Made by a program: the position numbers and the translations under genes. A stretch of DNA of 64,000 nt from Lutraria lutraria (taxonomy: Eukaryota; Mollusca; Bivalvia; Venerida; Mactridae), in contig OZ026845.1 of NCBI GenBank assembly GCA_964023205.1, forward strand, positions 6,520,001-6,584,000, written 5' to 3'. Within the stretch, counting starts at the first letter, position 1. Each line of letters opens with the position of its first letter. The notes beneath the pieces are model-generated. The model was given only the letters and a program-made list of their open reading frames with translations, had not been told where the DNA came from and did no database searches. Below are positions 22,739 through 37,700 of this stretch, piece by piece.

Positions 22739-25700
22739 ATGTCGGATGGAAGTGATACATTCAGACAAAAGACTCTCTGCAGTGGATGGCTGGAGCACAA
22801 AGCACTTAAGGTAGGTTTATATAAAATCTTGTCTGACATTGTTATAGTCAAAGCTAATGACGAAGTTGATGATGATGATGATATTGTTAATAATAATGAT
22901 GAATGAGGTGATGATGATGTTGATGTTGATGATGGTGGTGATATTCATAACGATGATTTTGTTGATGATAATTGATGATGGTGCCGCTGCTGCTGCTGAT
23001 GATGTTTTTAATGACAATAATGATGATAATGACATAATACTTACACAAATAATCTCATTTTCAAGATTACCATACTCTTGTCTTATAGGATTCTTGAGAA
23101 TAAACAATAATAATCTGAATGACAATAATGATTTTTATAAATTTGTTTTTATCCCTTGTAAGAGAGGTTTTACTTAATAATAAAATGATGATCAATGATA
23201 ATAAAAATGATATTCAATAATAAAATTATTTTGATAATCGCAATAATACTTTATAATAAAAATATTATGATAATAACAATAATATTTAATATTATATAAG
23301 ATAAATATAATTATACTTCAGATCAAAATTTGTTCTAGATCAAAGTCTGTCTCAGTTTATAACAATCCAACATGTATTTGAGTGAATCATTGGTTAAGAT
23401 AGAAATCCGTATCATTATACAGTGAGACATTTATCTTTGTTTGCTTACAATATCATACTGTACACCTGTACAGATGAAAGTGATATGTAAACTTACTGCT
23501 TTACTTATGTGGCGTGTATTATTTTCATGTCATATAAATCGGTACAATGGATCTAAATAAAATATCAACAGACAACACGTCTGAGCGTCTATTGTCATCG
23601 ACTAAAATGAGTTTGGTATAGAAAAATCTTAACTTTAGAATTCATGATATTTGGTCCTCTTGTATAGTTTTTTTGTCTTAATTGAAGAGTTTTTTTTCTT
23701 ATGATTATTTTTTTCTTGAAATATTGTTATATTGTTGCCTGTCCGGTTAGCTCATTGGTTAGAGCGTTAGTCTACTGATCAAGAGGTTGTGAGCTCGAAC
23801 CCAATGCGAGGCTCACACTGTCCGTGACAAAGTTGACTGAAGATATTACATCCTATGTTAAATTGTCTTCCACCTCTGAAAAGCTGGGCAGTAGCTTGGT
23901 TCAGGACTAAGTGAAGTCCAGAGAAGCTGGTTAGGATATCTGCTCGCCACGATATAACTGAAATAATGTTGAAAATGGCGTAAAATCCGCAGAATAAAAT
24001 TAATGTTATATTTATAGTTTGATTTGGAAAATGTAGTTCATTTTTGTGAGGCGTATAGTCATTTATTTACATAATCTCTTTTGACAATTCTATCATTCAA
24101 CTAAAGAAATTTTTAATAATTCGTCTACGTAATAATCCTTGCTTGGAATTACTATAAATTTATGAAGGATGCGTTTTCTATGATATATTAAGTAATGCAA
24201 ATTTGGAAAGGATTTTGTACCTGTCTAATAAGATCATTAAATGTGTGTAGATAACGCGACAAGTTCAGTTTGATAAATTATACCTTTACACAATATGGTA
24301 TTGTTGAAATATATTGTATAACATTATACATGTACAATGATGTCAGTGTGTAAATATCGTTACTTAAATACATATTGTTTGTTAATTCACGTCCGTTAAA
24401 ACGTCAATTTTCTGGTTCATATGTTGCTTAAACACGAACGAGTGGTAAATAATAAACAACAGTGTTTGTTTTAATTACTATTTTACATACAGTCTACTTT
24501 GTAAACAAATGTTGTGGAAAGGAGATGAGGGGCCACCGGGCCCGGACGGTGGTCCAGGGGTTAATCTACGCTGTATCTGTAACACGGAGACTCGGGTTCG
24601 AATCGCGGTCGCAGCAGGCCATACCCTTCTATGAAACATTGATGGCTCCTTGCGTTAATGTAAATTAGTGCTGGTTAGAATACAGTTCAGGTGAACCGGA
24701 AGCCGTATATAACTGAAATATTGCTGTAAACGGCGATAAAGCCGCTGTTCAAATCTTAAGGAAGAGAAAATAGATAAAATTGTTTCTTTTATGTCGGTCG
24801 CACAAATAAACGTCTCCTTATGTATAACCGTTGTTCATAATGTCGCGATTATTGACAGGAACCTATAGTTAGAACGCAGTCCGCATTGCACGATTCAAAC
24901 TTACATATATTTTGCAATTAAGGAAGAAGATCGCAACTGCAAAATGTAAACTGTGCTTCAACTTTATACAACCCCTGTTGACCAAGCTTTGATTGTCACG
25001 ATCATGAGCCTTTGTTGTGAAAAAAATACCACTAAGCATATTGTATATTTTGTGCATGGACCATTGTGTGGTATTTCTATAGTGATTGTAAGAGTCTGTT
25101 TATGTCAATTCATTACCTGGTTCACGTACGTGAAGTTTCTATTAGCCACGCTATATACAGTGCATATATGTGGTATATTCAGACAATGGTTTATACAATA
25201 AAATACTAGAAAAATGTAACAAAACACCCCATGTTCGTTTAACAAATAATATATAGTATCTTATACTGAATTAGTCATTGCACTAAGCGTTAAGTACAAC
25301 GTACAAAATGAAATCACTACCGAATTTAACGATGTAGGTGAATCGTGAACTAAATGTCTGTTCGAGATCTGAGATCTAACAATGTAAGTATTGACTATGT
25401 TAACTGTTATATAAATTGGTGATGTACAATGTAGGTTGATCTTATCAGTACTCGTAGATAATGTGGTCAATAAAAAATCCAAACTTGAGATCAGCTGAAA
25501 ATCTCAATACAGCCAAATCTTAGTTTGCGGCCACCTCCGAATACAGACCATCATGTGAATAAAGACCATCATGTGAATAGAGGCCATTCTTTTTAAAAAA
25601 AAACGTCAGTGATTATAAATTTGGAACGAACTGACCTCTGACCAAAGGTCATCTATCAATAAAAGTCACATTTTGTCTGATCTTGAGTACAAAATTCTGT

Positions 25701-28700
25701 TTAGTTAACTTTAATACGAAAGTGACACAAATTTGAGATTTGAGTTTGGTCTCAAGTTGTGTATCCTTGTTTTTCGATTTCTTTTGATCATATTGCTTTC
25801 TTATTAAAATCTGAGACAGTTAGGAGGAATTTGACTTAGAATGTGATAAATATAGTTAAATTATCATTTAGCCGGAATAGTGTCTCTCAACTCTCAACTT
25901 TCAACTCATTATTTGGATTTGTTACCTAGCGACCCTGGTTCGAATCCACGAGAGATATCACCCATGTTTATAAAATACATCAATGTTCTTCTATTGTATT
26001 GTTTCATTGGCAAACTTCAAATACATTTTTATATCGACTCGTCGTCTTGTTTCCGTTAACACGTAAATTACGTAATTCCCGTATACAGCGACAGTCAACT
26101 ATTATCATTCCTCATAATTAAACGCCTGAATTTACGTAACGAAATAATTTATGTATTTTTAAAGATTTTAACTACGGCAACAGCATACAACTTGTCTAAG
26201 TTATGACATTAGTGCGTAATCATACAATATTTATTATATGTAATATAAATATACAGTGAGACATTTCTGGTACGACCTCTCTTATCCAATAATAATGGCG
26301 GTTTGAACTTTTTTATACAATATATTGAACTTCTATAATTTTGTCTAAAAGTAAAAACTTTTTTTCCGGAAACCTGTCTATGCCGGAAACCATTTCTATC
26401 CGGACTAAACTGGTTCCCGTTGACTTGTGGGTGCATTGCATCATGGAACGGGAACCAGTTTACTCCTGATCCAGACTAGTCTGTGTTTTATCGAGATTCC
26501 ACTGTAGTTTTCTAATTTCTTTATCAGCAACTTTTATGTTTTTCTTACCCACCAAGTCTATACATTATCATCCGGGAATGAATAGTTTTGATTATGTTTT
26601 TATAGCACTAAACGAAACCACAGAGAATCTGAAGGCATATTGTCAGGTTGCATATAAAAAAGAGAGAATGCATTGTGTGTTGCTGATATGAAATGCTTTC
26701 TACATTGCTAAAGAATATTCAATAGGACAGCTATGGTGATTAAACCATCACAAATTATCGCAGAGTCTTGTGCGAGACTTGGGAACGAATTTAGATGGCG
26801 TAATTGCATGGCTATATTTATAGGTTATATCAAGTTTCACCAACTTATAGATTTAACAACTACTCCATAATTATATACATGTACTTAAATAAATCCACTA
26901 TAAAAAGTCCAATGCAATGATTTAAAACAAATATTATATTTGATTGGTCTAGTATCGCTCGTAATTTCCATGTTTTTGAACAACGATAACTACTTTGTAC
27001 ATATAATAAGTGTTAATATTTTATTGTTGTTAATATCGCAATTTATCAATTTTTGGGCTATTTCTTCTCCTGGATATAAACAATATTCGGATCACCTTGG
27101 TCCTAACGCTTGACATTGGTAATTTGGCAAAGTCCACTCCAAAATAATACAAGATGTTCTCAGCTGTGGGAAAAAACAGCATTAACCTTGTAATAAAATG
27201 CGTTGTAAAATGCACCAATTTAGAATCGTTGAATTCTCGTGTATTGCTAACATTGCAGTCGTTTTATGAAGGATGAATCGATATTTTTATCAAGTTATCT
27301 GAATAATTAGGATTTTTTTTCTGTAATTTGAATTGTTAAGCACACAAACATTTGGCCCCACTTTAGGCTCTAATATTTTCTTATCTAGACAAACAGCTCA
27401 GTTTGAATATAGATCTCGGTTGTTTATCATCGATGAAAAATAAAAACCAATGCAATGAGGAAGTTTTGAACGCATAAACTAAATGAAATCAATAATCTAT
27501 TAAACATAAGCAAAACATTGCGGGCCATATTTGGGAAACGTCCAATATTATAATCTGTTGAATTAATAATTTTGAATGGGTTTTGAAATTTGCTTTCTGT
27601 ATTTAGAAGTTTTATTATGTTATTATATTTTTTATGAAATATTCATTTGATCAATCTCCTGCGTAGCACATAACTGAATTAATAAGATTTTAATTTTTCG
27701 ACAGTTTATGTGTATTCCTCAGCACGTGTACGTGAAGATGGCTATGGCTGAATGACATAATGGCGAAAAAAGAAGCATTGATGATTTTGAAAACTAAACA
27801 GCGGGCTGTTAAATTCGCTAACATAGTTTTCCAAGATTTTCAATGTTTCGCTATTTCGTTATAGAAATGAATTTCCCAGTATTTATAGGCCTTTTCGTTA
27901 GCAGCCAATGAAGTAGCTTGAATAAATGACTTATCAGAACGCCGGATAAAATAGCGGCCGTATCTGCTCTCTTGGTACTGCAACATGGAACAGGAACCAG
28001 TTTATGAAAAGGCCGGAATACAAAGTCTCTTTCTGAAAATAAGAATGGGCAATACAATGATAATTGTATGATATGATTTAATTGCACTGTCAGTAATTCT
28101 TAAATGCTCCCCCTTATTTTAATCCTACTGGTTAATTATTCTACCTCTTAGTTTCCCCAGAATCCTTCTCAACATGAGCAGGGCTGTCTACGTACTGTTT
28201 TTGTCGAGAAGAAAACGGGTTTTCTTTCAGAGATAATGACACTTTACTCAGTTTACCTCAAAATGAAAGCCAATGTATCAGTAAAAGCTACCTTCATTAA
28301 GATAAAATTCGAATATTAATCACCCTGTCTAAAATCGCGAAAATAAACAAAACAAAAGTGTAAAAAATTGCTTATAAGACGAATATAGATTTAGAATTGA
28401 AAACTAATGAATGAAAGCCTTTATAAAAAAGTATGTCAAATCATTGACAAGAAGCCAATTATCGTCTTTTCCTTGAATAACCACACAGTAAAATATTCTA
28501 ATGCAATCTGCTTAATAAATGAAAAATGACACCTCCTAATGCATAAATTATTACAAAGCACATTCAAAATTAAAAAAAAACACAACATTTTTTTCGCTAA
28601 CTTATTATATATTTTTGCACTTAAGTTTTACCTGTTTGTCGGAACGTGAGAAACTTCCTTGTCGATATTGAAGCCTTAATGCACGATAGTTAGTTCATTT

Positions 28701-31700
28701 AATTAAGTATGCACAATATAGCATATAGTTACATACACTTTGAAAAAATAATAAATCAAATATATTACTGTCATAACAAATCGTATCTTGTAACATTTAT
28801 TGTTATCAAAATGATGCGTTGACGTATTTAAATATCTGTCATTAAATCTAACAAAGTGTTTGTGATGCTGTTATACAACTTGGTCTTTGATCTCCGCGAT
28901 AAAAGACTTAAGAATGTATTGTGTCATATTAAATAATAAAAAACTGTCATTAATTAGATTAATCGCGATTATCAGTTTTCTTTTGTTATTAAATTATGTA
29001 TAGTTTCATATACTAGTAAATGAATAATATACACGTTCACTCGAATAACAGGCCCTAGTTTCATGGAAAAACTTTGATGTTTGCTGAAACTCGTCTTACT
29101 GAATTAGTCTATCATTTATCTGTTTCGTTGTACCCGAGGCCCCTACAATAAACGCTCTACCTGCTGGGTTAAGCGGACTTGATTTAAGATTGGTAACACA
29201 ATAGTTTTTAATAAAATGTGTACTTAATATGACATGTTGTATTTATTTAAGATAAAGGTCAGTGAATCCGTTATCTGAATTTGCTCTTTAGATGAACCAA
29301 AACAGTGTAAGGTCATTTAAACACAATCTTTGAATGATTCGAATTATGATTTCGTAAGCAAAGACATTTTTGTACTCGCTTTGGATTGACTAGCAAACTT
29401 GGTACACTGATAAAGAGAAGTTCATACTTGTACTATCTATTCTATATTTAATCTATCAATTTATTCAAATAGTACTTGCACCTAAAGTTAAGTAAAGATC
29501 TCAGAGTAAGAAATATTCTTCCGGGTCGTAATTCAGGATGTGACTGTGCGCTAAATGTGCGGGTGCTATATACTTTTCATTGAATATATCAATCAATACA
29601 TTATATAACTTTCTCGTGCCAAGGTTGACTCACGAGTACATAGTTATGATATTATTTTCATACAATATACGTTTTAAATACGATAAAGGCGAGGGGCGTC
29701 TCAAAAGCTGTGTCCTAAAATTATGCTTTTAATGCCCCCGACATCAAGTGATACGGAGGCGTATAGTGATTGCTTTGTCCGTGCGCCCGTCCGTACCAGG
29801 TTAAGTCAACTTGACTGCCACCAGTAGCTTTTTTCGGTATCCATTCGACCGTAGAATTCTGTTAATGGGTGTACAGAAACTTAGGTAATCAGTGTTAACT
29901 ATTTTTGTAGGGGGTGGTGTACATAGACATGTATTCCGATATCTATATATTTCTAACTTTTAATTATTTTTTTCAGAGTGGTGACAAGTATAGAAAGCTG
30001 TGGGCTCTGTTGGAAGGAAATGTTATATTTATTTTCAAAACGAATCAGCCAAATTCAGAAACGGTATGGTGGAATATCACTTACATTAATATAATAATCT
30101 CACTTCAAACACAACATATTTGTTTCTATTTAATTTTCTTCATAAATACTTAGTAGTCCTATGTACTTAGTATGACGATCGTAGTGCCTGTGAATGCTTA
30201 AACAGGGTCATTTGGTAACTTATCCAGATTTGATGGAGGATGAAGATCCATGCAAGGCGTATACATGGGTATCACCACTGACCTTTCATTATAAGCAAGC
30301 TGGACAGCTTCTTTAAATGTGATTATTTTCTGACCTCAGTTGGAATCGAACTCATGGCGGTGAAGGGTTATATATACAATACAGAGGCCGTAACCACTTC
30401 ACCAAGGAAGCCTAACCCCTCCTTTCTACCTACTATTAATGGGTCGGATTGCTGCTAACATTAACAGGCGATCCAGAATGTGACATGTATATTTTATGCC
30501 ATGCTCTCAAGTGTCATTTGTAACTATGGTTATTTCCGTAATAATAATTATATACAGGTGAACTTATACGCGAATTCGAAGGAATCGAAATTTTAGGTTC
30601 GTTATATGTAACCGGAACCGTGGCCGAGTTGTTAAGGTGTCCGCCTTCGGAGCGGGAAGTTGAAGGTTCAAACCCCAGTGGATACTGGGTAACTTGGAAC
30701 TGATGAGGTCGGTAAGTGAGCCGCCAGCTAGTTAAATAATGTTTATCGTAGGCTCATCTCAACATGGCGCCTATTTTTCCAAAGGTGTCGTAAGCATTAA
30801 GCTTACTTAGCTGACCCTTTCAATAGGGGTGACACTACACTGCATAATTATGTATAAATAAAGGCGATTTTACCCAATTTTCACGTTCACTATCACTGTG
30901 ATCCTATAAGTTAGAAATATAATTTTTTCTATTGCATTATTTTTTTTCCATTTTAGCAAATAGGAAATCTTACACTGGACAGCACAACAGAATTTATCAG
31001 TAAACCAGGAGGGAATTCTTCTAAAGGTTACAAGTTTGAGCTCAACACGGCGAACAAAATCAACACATTTAAGGTGAATTATCTAGTTTATTCATTTTTT
31101 TTCATCATATCTTATTTCCGTCAGTAATGAGCTTTTGCTTATTATATCATTTAGTGCTCGAAGTCTAAAAATAAATTCATCGTAGTAACTTATTATAATA
31201 TAAAAGAAGAACTAACAAAAAATGTTCATTTTCGATCTTAAACGGTCCAGACTCCATACTGGAATTATAGAACATTTGTAATTCTATAGTCTTCCTTGAA
31301 TTTTATTATACCCTTTTTCAAGCACATGTAATATTCCTACGAATTAGACCTTTTAAAATGACAGTTAACTTTTACAAAGTGACTTTTTCAGTGAGTTTTA
31401 AATTTTTTAAATATCTTAATTTCGTCTGGATTTGTGTCCGTTTAATATTTTGAGTATGTTTCTCTTTCATTACGTATAGTTTGTGTTATACTGGTCCCTG
31501 TTCCATGTTGCAGTGTCCAAATGCTTTGTAGAGACAAGTTAACGGGAACCAGTTTAAGTTTGTGTAACCCGAAATTATAAAAGTAACGAAGCCTGTAGTA
31601 TTTACCTTATGATGATACAACAAAATATAGCATTTAAATTATTCATGATTTCCAGCGATTGTAATACTGTCTTCCTGATTTGGCATTAATTTTGCTGAAT

Positions 31701-34700
31701 AATAAGATTTCAAACTTCCTGGTTTTTATACAACACTTTTACTTAGAAATACCATTATCCCATTTGCTTAAAGTAATCTTTTGTCGTGACTTCCTGTACA
31801 TAATATTCTCAAACTTAGTACATTAGCTGTAATCAAATAAGAGAACTTGTCGATATTATATGTCATCCATTATTAGACTGATTAAAATATGAGCCCAGTT
31901 CGCTTTTTGCGAATTTGACCCCAGTTCTTTTTTTTGCGATTCGAATCCTTTTGTATTCTAGAACGCTGTCAGTACAGGAAAATCCTTTCGTGATCTGCAA
32001 AATGAACGGGAACCAGTTTAAACATTTACTAGCATTTGTACACTGGTTTGTCTGCAACATGAACGGGAACCAGTTTTAACATTTACTAGCATTTGTACAC
32101 TGGTTTGTCTGCAACATGAACGGGAACCAGTTTTAACTTTTACTAGCATTTGTACACTGGATTGCCTGCAACATGAACGGGAACCAGTTTTAACATTTAC
32201 TAGCATTTGTACACTGGATTGCCTGCAACATGAACGGGAACCAGTTTTAACATTTACTAGCATTTGTACACTGGATTGCCTTCATAAGAGTAAAGTGTCG
32301 TCAACAAAACATCGAAATAACTTGACAGCAATCATCAATTTACGAAGTTTATCATTGCAAATGTCAAGGACGGGTTTCGAGTTAATTTGAATCAAAATAC
32401 ATTTTTTCCAGACAAAGAAGTCTACCGAGAGAGAATTATGGCGAGGTTACATAATGGGAATAGCGAAGGTGAATAATTTATTTCTTGTTCTCGAGATTTC
32501 AAGCAGGAAAATTAAAGATATATAATGTTAATCTCACGTAAACAACACAAACATTAAGACGTCAGTATGATTATTCATTGTGTGTTTGTGGATGTTTGTC
32601 GTAAGCATCAAATGTCTCAGTGTGAATATTTTTTATATAAGAGATGAGTCAACTCGTATTTCATTTATTTGTTTTCCGTTTATTTATGCAATCAAGCTTT
32701 ATTCAAGTCTCTGCTAGAAAAAAACAGTCTATTACAAGGACAATGTTTTCAGGCTATGTTCAGCCTGTCGGACCTAGCTGTATACAATGTGCGTTAAGCA
32801 ATGTCTGGCTTGGAGATTTTAAAATAGTTTTGAGGGATGAACGCTGGATCGATTCCGCTTAATCCGCTCTTGAGAGTTTACGCAGCCAAAACATTGATAT
32901 TGGTGCTGCAAATGGTCGATTTTTTAAATTAAAAAATAAATGTTTGTAAGACTTTATATCAGGAGGTACGTAACAGTAATAGATAATGATCTGATTGATA
33001 TTACGAATCCGTTTTTTTTACAGAAATGGGTTCCATCGAATTTAGATTTGCTGGAACAAGATTTACAACAAATACATGATGATATCTCAGAATATCATGG
33101 CTTAAGTTTAAATCAACAGTCAACTCACAGACATTCATTGCATTCCCGTCGGTCCGATTCATCAAGTAAGTACAATGGAACTTGAATGAAATACTACCTC
33201 ACTATATATACTGGCCATCTCATTGTAAAGGCCACTTATTTTCAGATTGGTTCCCGCATTCTTTTAACTGGGCAGGTCCCAATATCAAATTAAGGAATAG
33301 AAGAGGGCAAAACCTTTGTCTGGCATTGCTATAATCACAATGAATGGGGGTCGTCTTATAAGAGAGTGCCTAACATAAAATATCTTTTTCTGGTTAGATG
33401 ATTCTAGCTAACACCCTGGTTTTACTATATGCGTCATAACACCTGATACTAGTATACAGTATACACCCTATAAGTTAATGACCAAATATGAACAATGACC
33501 AACCGACGAAAAGCGGTCGCTCTTTTTTCACATTCTTCGATTTCATTAATTATGAACCCCTGAATAAAGGTCCATTGTATTTTAGTGAAAATTGGCAATG
33601 TCGAACGCATGCGCAACACTTACTGTACTAATTTCGTGATAAATCATAATTTATCAATAAATAAACTAAACTTATCATTTTGAAGTGACTGTATTGCCTG
33701 TTTGAGGATATTCCGTTATCTTTGATATCAACGAAAAGATTGACATACTGACACTGTGATATTGATGTCAATTTCTCTTCATTATGAAATCTTACAGTGC
33801 AAGATTCCGGAGTTGTCTCCCTTATGGGATCTTTCGGCGGAGATATTGCATCTGGAGTTACCTCCCGTTCTTCAAGTTCAAGCGCTTCTGATACACTAAG
33901 CGGTGGTGGTCCAACACAGGTAAGTGAAGACAATTGCTATCATGCACCACTTAACTCATCTTAAACGACACACCAGGTATCTGGTAATAGGGTCCAACGA
34001 TTTTTTAAACCCCGGTATACAAATAAACACAACTTTATCACTCCGGTAACGGTAATCTATAATTAAACTTTCAATTTCCTCTGATCAAACATATATTGTA
34101 CAACATGTTGGTAACCAGGCTTTAGAATCGACTAAAAAACTCTTTTGAATATTTAGTAAACAAATACATAGGTTTATCTTTTTCCATATACTGGCCACCA
34201 TCAACAGGCTGAGGACTATTACCATGTAAACATTTCGCAAAGATCCATATCGCAATATCGTTAATATTTTTAAAGTTTATTGAAGGATATATCAAATATG
34301 ACCAAATCATAATAAAGAGATCATTGTTAGATGTGGCAAGAACGACAACTCAGATACTACAATTTCCAATATAAAAACTGTATTTAACAAAATTACCTCC
34401 CTTTATGCTCTCATATATGACAAACCATAAGCCTTACATCAAAACTGGTTTTAATCTCTTGATCACTTATGTGTGTCGAGGCCCCAAAGTTCAACAAGAA
34501 TGTTTGACCTCATTATATGGATTAAATGGACAATTGACTCCCTGGGTAACCATTTATATGATCTAAGGTTACAGATGTGCTACCCATATACAAAACGGCT
34601 TATCTCTCCTTTGTGTGGTGCAAGATTCATTTAAGGCCGAGGGAATGATTTTATGTTTTACCCATGAACTAAACTTTTTAATCATGGCTGGTAAAAGCTC

Positions 34701-37700
34701 TTTAAAAGTCTGCTTTCGAATTTTTATAATCTATAAAGACACAAATTATTCGGAAAATTGCTTTGGACGCGCAATAAATCGCGTTTTCATGCATACATGC
34801 GTCAGATCCATATCACTTGACTGTTGATGTATCATTGTAGATACAATTGCCCGAAGTACAAAACACATTAAACACAATCAAGTCATTAATTCGATTCACG
34901 AAAACATTTTCAAACAGTTTAGTAAAACACGTGATCAGTTAAAACATACCATGACCGTTACTATCCATTTCATTAATTACTAGTAAATCTGAAGTCCTCC
35001 AGAATACAGTAAAAAAACCGAAAACCGTACCCTTTCCGGTTTTGGCAAAGAGTCCGATTTTCTGAGAAATCGTGATGAATTCCGAAAAAATGGGACTTGA
35101 AAAAATCGTCCGGTTTTCAGGGAGTTGGGTTTCAGGGTTTTACTGTTTTTTATGAAACGAATATATAAATATGAACAAAACGATCCTTAATTTCGTAATG
35201 TTATATAGAACAGAACAGAACAGAAATCGGCCTTTTAGTCCTATTTTATTTTAATAGTATTTTGATTTTATATTTGTTCGCTTTATCATTTATTTGTTTG
35301 AAAAATGTACTGATTTTAACAATCACCGATCCTCTACAGTGTTTTACTTATATTCGACTAAGTGACGTTTTAAATCGTTGACCTTTTGACATAAGTAACA
35401 GACTTACTATAAGTAACGTTATACGTATAACAATTAATACTTAAGTTATGATATTAACTATATTGACATAATTTCGGCGACGACTGGTAAATCTATTGCA
35501 TATCCTGGTATTTAAAGAATACTACAAAAAAGGCCAGTATTTAAGACTGATCAGCTAAAAAGACAATCAATTTGTATAGCCTATTTTATATAATACATAC
35601 ATTTGAAATACGTATTGGGAGTGTCTATGCGTGTCTTAAAGTCTATTCATTTTAAGCGTACCGAACCGTAAAACTGAAGTGTAGTACTGTGGCGAACTTA
35701 TAGTAATGAAATTTTGTGAAACATTTTCAAAAGGTACTGAATAAATTTCGTATATAACACTACACATGTTGGATAAAGTGTAAATTTTGAAAATTCTACA
35801 TCCTTGAATAAAACGCATTCATACTCGGATTAGAAGTTACAGTTTAATATTCATTTAAGTGTTAAAATATTCGTAAATATCAAGTGATTAACTTTGGAAA
35901 ACCTGCAAAACAAGGAAGCCTTTTACTAGTGTATTTATTTTGGATGTATTTTTACTTGAATTACAATTAAGAAACGTTATCCTGGATTTTACACATTGGG
36001 TCTTATATTTCACAGAATGTGTTCATTAAACCAGTGTATTTATATATAATACGTGGATTAAATCAGCGATGCTATTACTTTATGTCTTGCAATTTTATTA
36101 GTATTTACTATTTTTGATGTGTATGCAATTTATGTCGCTCCAAACTTTTCAACTTTCTTTTCTAAGACTTTCACTTCTCCATTGGCATTTTCTTAATTAA
36201 TATCTTTCAAAGCGGTATAAAGGTCCTGCAGCTTGCTTCATTCTATCCGTTATCAATTAGAATTAGATCTCAATTACTGTCGAATCTTCGACGCCCATCA
36301 AATATTTTTTTAACCATGGTTATAACGACCGAGCTGATCAAGGACTCAGGCTGCGACCATGGTTCAGTGGTTAGCGCGCTGGAATTGTAACCCGGCCATC
36401 TGGGTTCGAATTCCAGTCGTTTCAATTTACACCTTCTGTGAAAATTCAACAAAAATGACGATTTTCCTCCTTAAATTGAGATGTTGTCGGCTCCTTGTGG
36501 AAGTATAAGTTAGGACTGGTTAGAATACAGTCTAGGAAAACTGGTTAAGTGAACCGACTGCCGAATATAACTGAAATACCATTGAAAGACGGCGTTAAAC
36601 CTATTGAAACAAAACTAATTTCGGAACGTTGTTTTCTTGTTTTAGCTTTTGAAGTTGTTCCTGAAACATGAATGTTCTTTATATCATACACCTACTCAGA
36701 GACATAGATAACATGTTATTTACATGTATGTCTCTGATCTAATTTAATGTCATTGTACTGATGTTTTTTAAAACTCTAATGTTTCGATACTCGCTTTAAA
36801 TAAATACCCTCTCACTTGGTCTAAGCAAATACACCCTTCTTTTCATCTTGTTCTTCAACGTGAACACATCAGTACATTCACATAACTCGCACATTCGTAC
36901 ATATATACAATCACAACTGTGACATTTTTTCATTCACTTTATTCAGTAAAAGCATCGCTGATTTTACCTACCCCTGTTTAAAGTAAAATCTTCATGCTGT
37001 TTAGCAACATCTTGTGGGCGTATTGTATTCATTTTTAACATGTGCTGAACAATATGAAAGTGACGTGAACATCATTTTTCATGCACAATGCAGTGCACCT
37101 GAAAACGGGTTGTCGTGGATTTATACAGGACGAATGTTTCAAAGATGCTTAACTGTTTTGAAGATTTGGGAAATCATTCAGTTCTAAAAACATCTGTAAT
37201 TAAATTCTGACATTTTGATGAATAATGGTCTTGTGCTGTGCAATTCAGATTCGTAGCTGAATTTAAAATGTAATGATGTATTACAATTCCGAGAAATTTA
37301 GAGATCCTAAATTCTGGACCGTCCGGTTGCCTAGATACCGATCCGGTCCGAACAATAACCGGGATTTTAGTTATAGATACGACGGGCGACTAGAGGTACG
37401 TGTTATATTATACTATAAACCACACCCATTGTATGAATTCGTAAACCAGATTTCAACTTAAAGTAATTTAAAAATGATTCGAATTATATTTTATGTTGTA
37501 TTCACTAGTGTATGATAATGACGTAGACTGTGTCTATTTAAATACATTCAAAGTCATCGTATAATTACTTGAAAAATAGTCAAACCAGTCAACAAAAATA
37601 GAACATAATTCTTCCATGTAAATATTGAATATAAAATGTCTCATGAATGACACATATAAAATAGTAAGCTACAAGCATGGCTGAATACAGATAATAAGTT

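Larger units (their letters stand above)
22811..29976 (+). other. gene 3 intron 1 (7.2 kb)
   Basis: No coding exon found. Contents listed separately: GAT/ATT-rich simple sequence (22857-23300), SINE-A (23741-23990), SINE-B (24541-24755), a decayed MITE-A (25508-25690), copies of the gggaaccagttt element (26390-26470, 27965-28010) and a fragment of a bivalve-type repeat (29735-29830, 'tgcccccgacatcaagtga'). The first-intron position makes it a candidate home for regulatory elements, but none can be named. Confidence 0.6.
22739..33165 (+). other. gene 3 exons 1-5: PH domain and linker
   Basis: These exons encode residues 1-159. Exon 1 gives the first PH strand (SGWLEHKALK), exon 2 strands with YRKLWALLEGNVIFIF, exon 3 TLDSTTEFI...YKFELNT, and exon 4 the C-terminal helix with its invariant Trp (ELWRGYIMGI). 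Exon 5 continues as KWVPSNLDLLEQDLQQIHDD, similar to the post-PH linker of STAP proteins, then a His/Ser/Arg-rich segment. Lipid or protein binding by the PH domain is inferred; no clear basic phosphoinositide-binding KxnR loop is prominent. Confidence 0.85.

Noticed and set aside
22857..23177. 106-codon Met/Ile-rich frame, resembling a membrane peptide
   Set aside because: It is the translation of a GAT/ATT simple-sequence tract within intron 1 of gene 3.
30607..30690. Possible tRNA gene (gtggccgagttgttaag, ggttcaaacccc)
   Set aside because: A and B boxes are present but no 7-bp acceptor stem closes it and a SINE-like tail follows.
32018..32263. 81-codon minus-strand frame with a 19-residue repeat
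   Set aside because: The 57-bp DNA unit is 19 codons long, so the open frame follows from the repeat.
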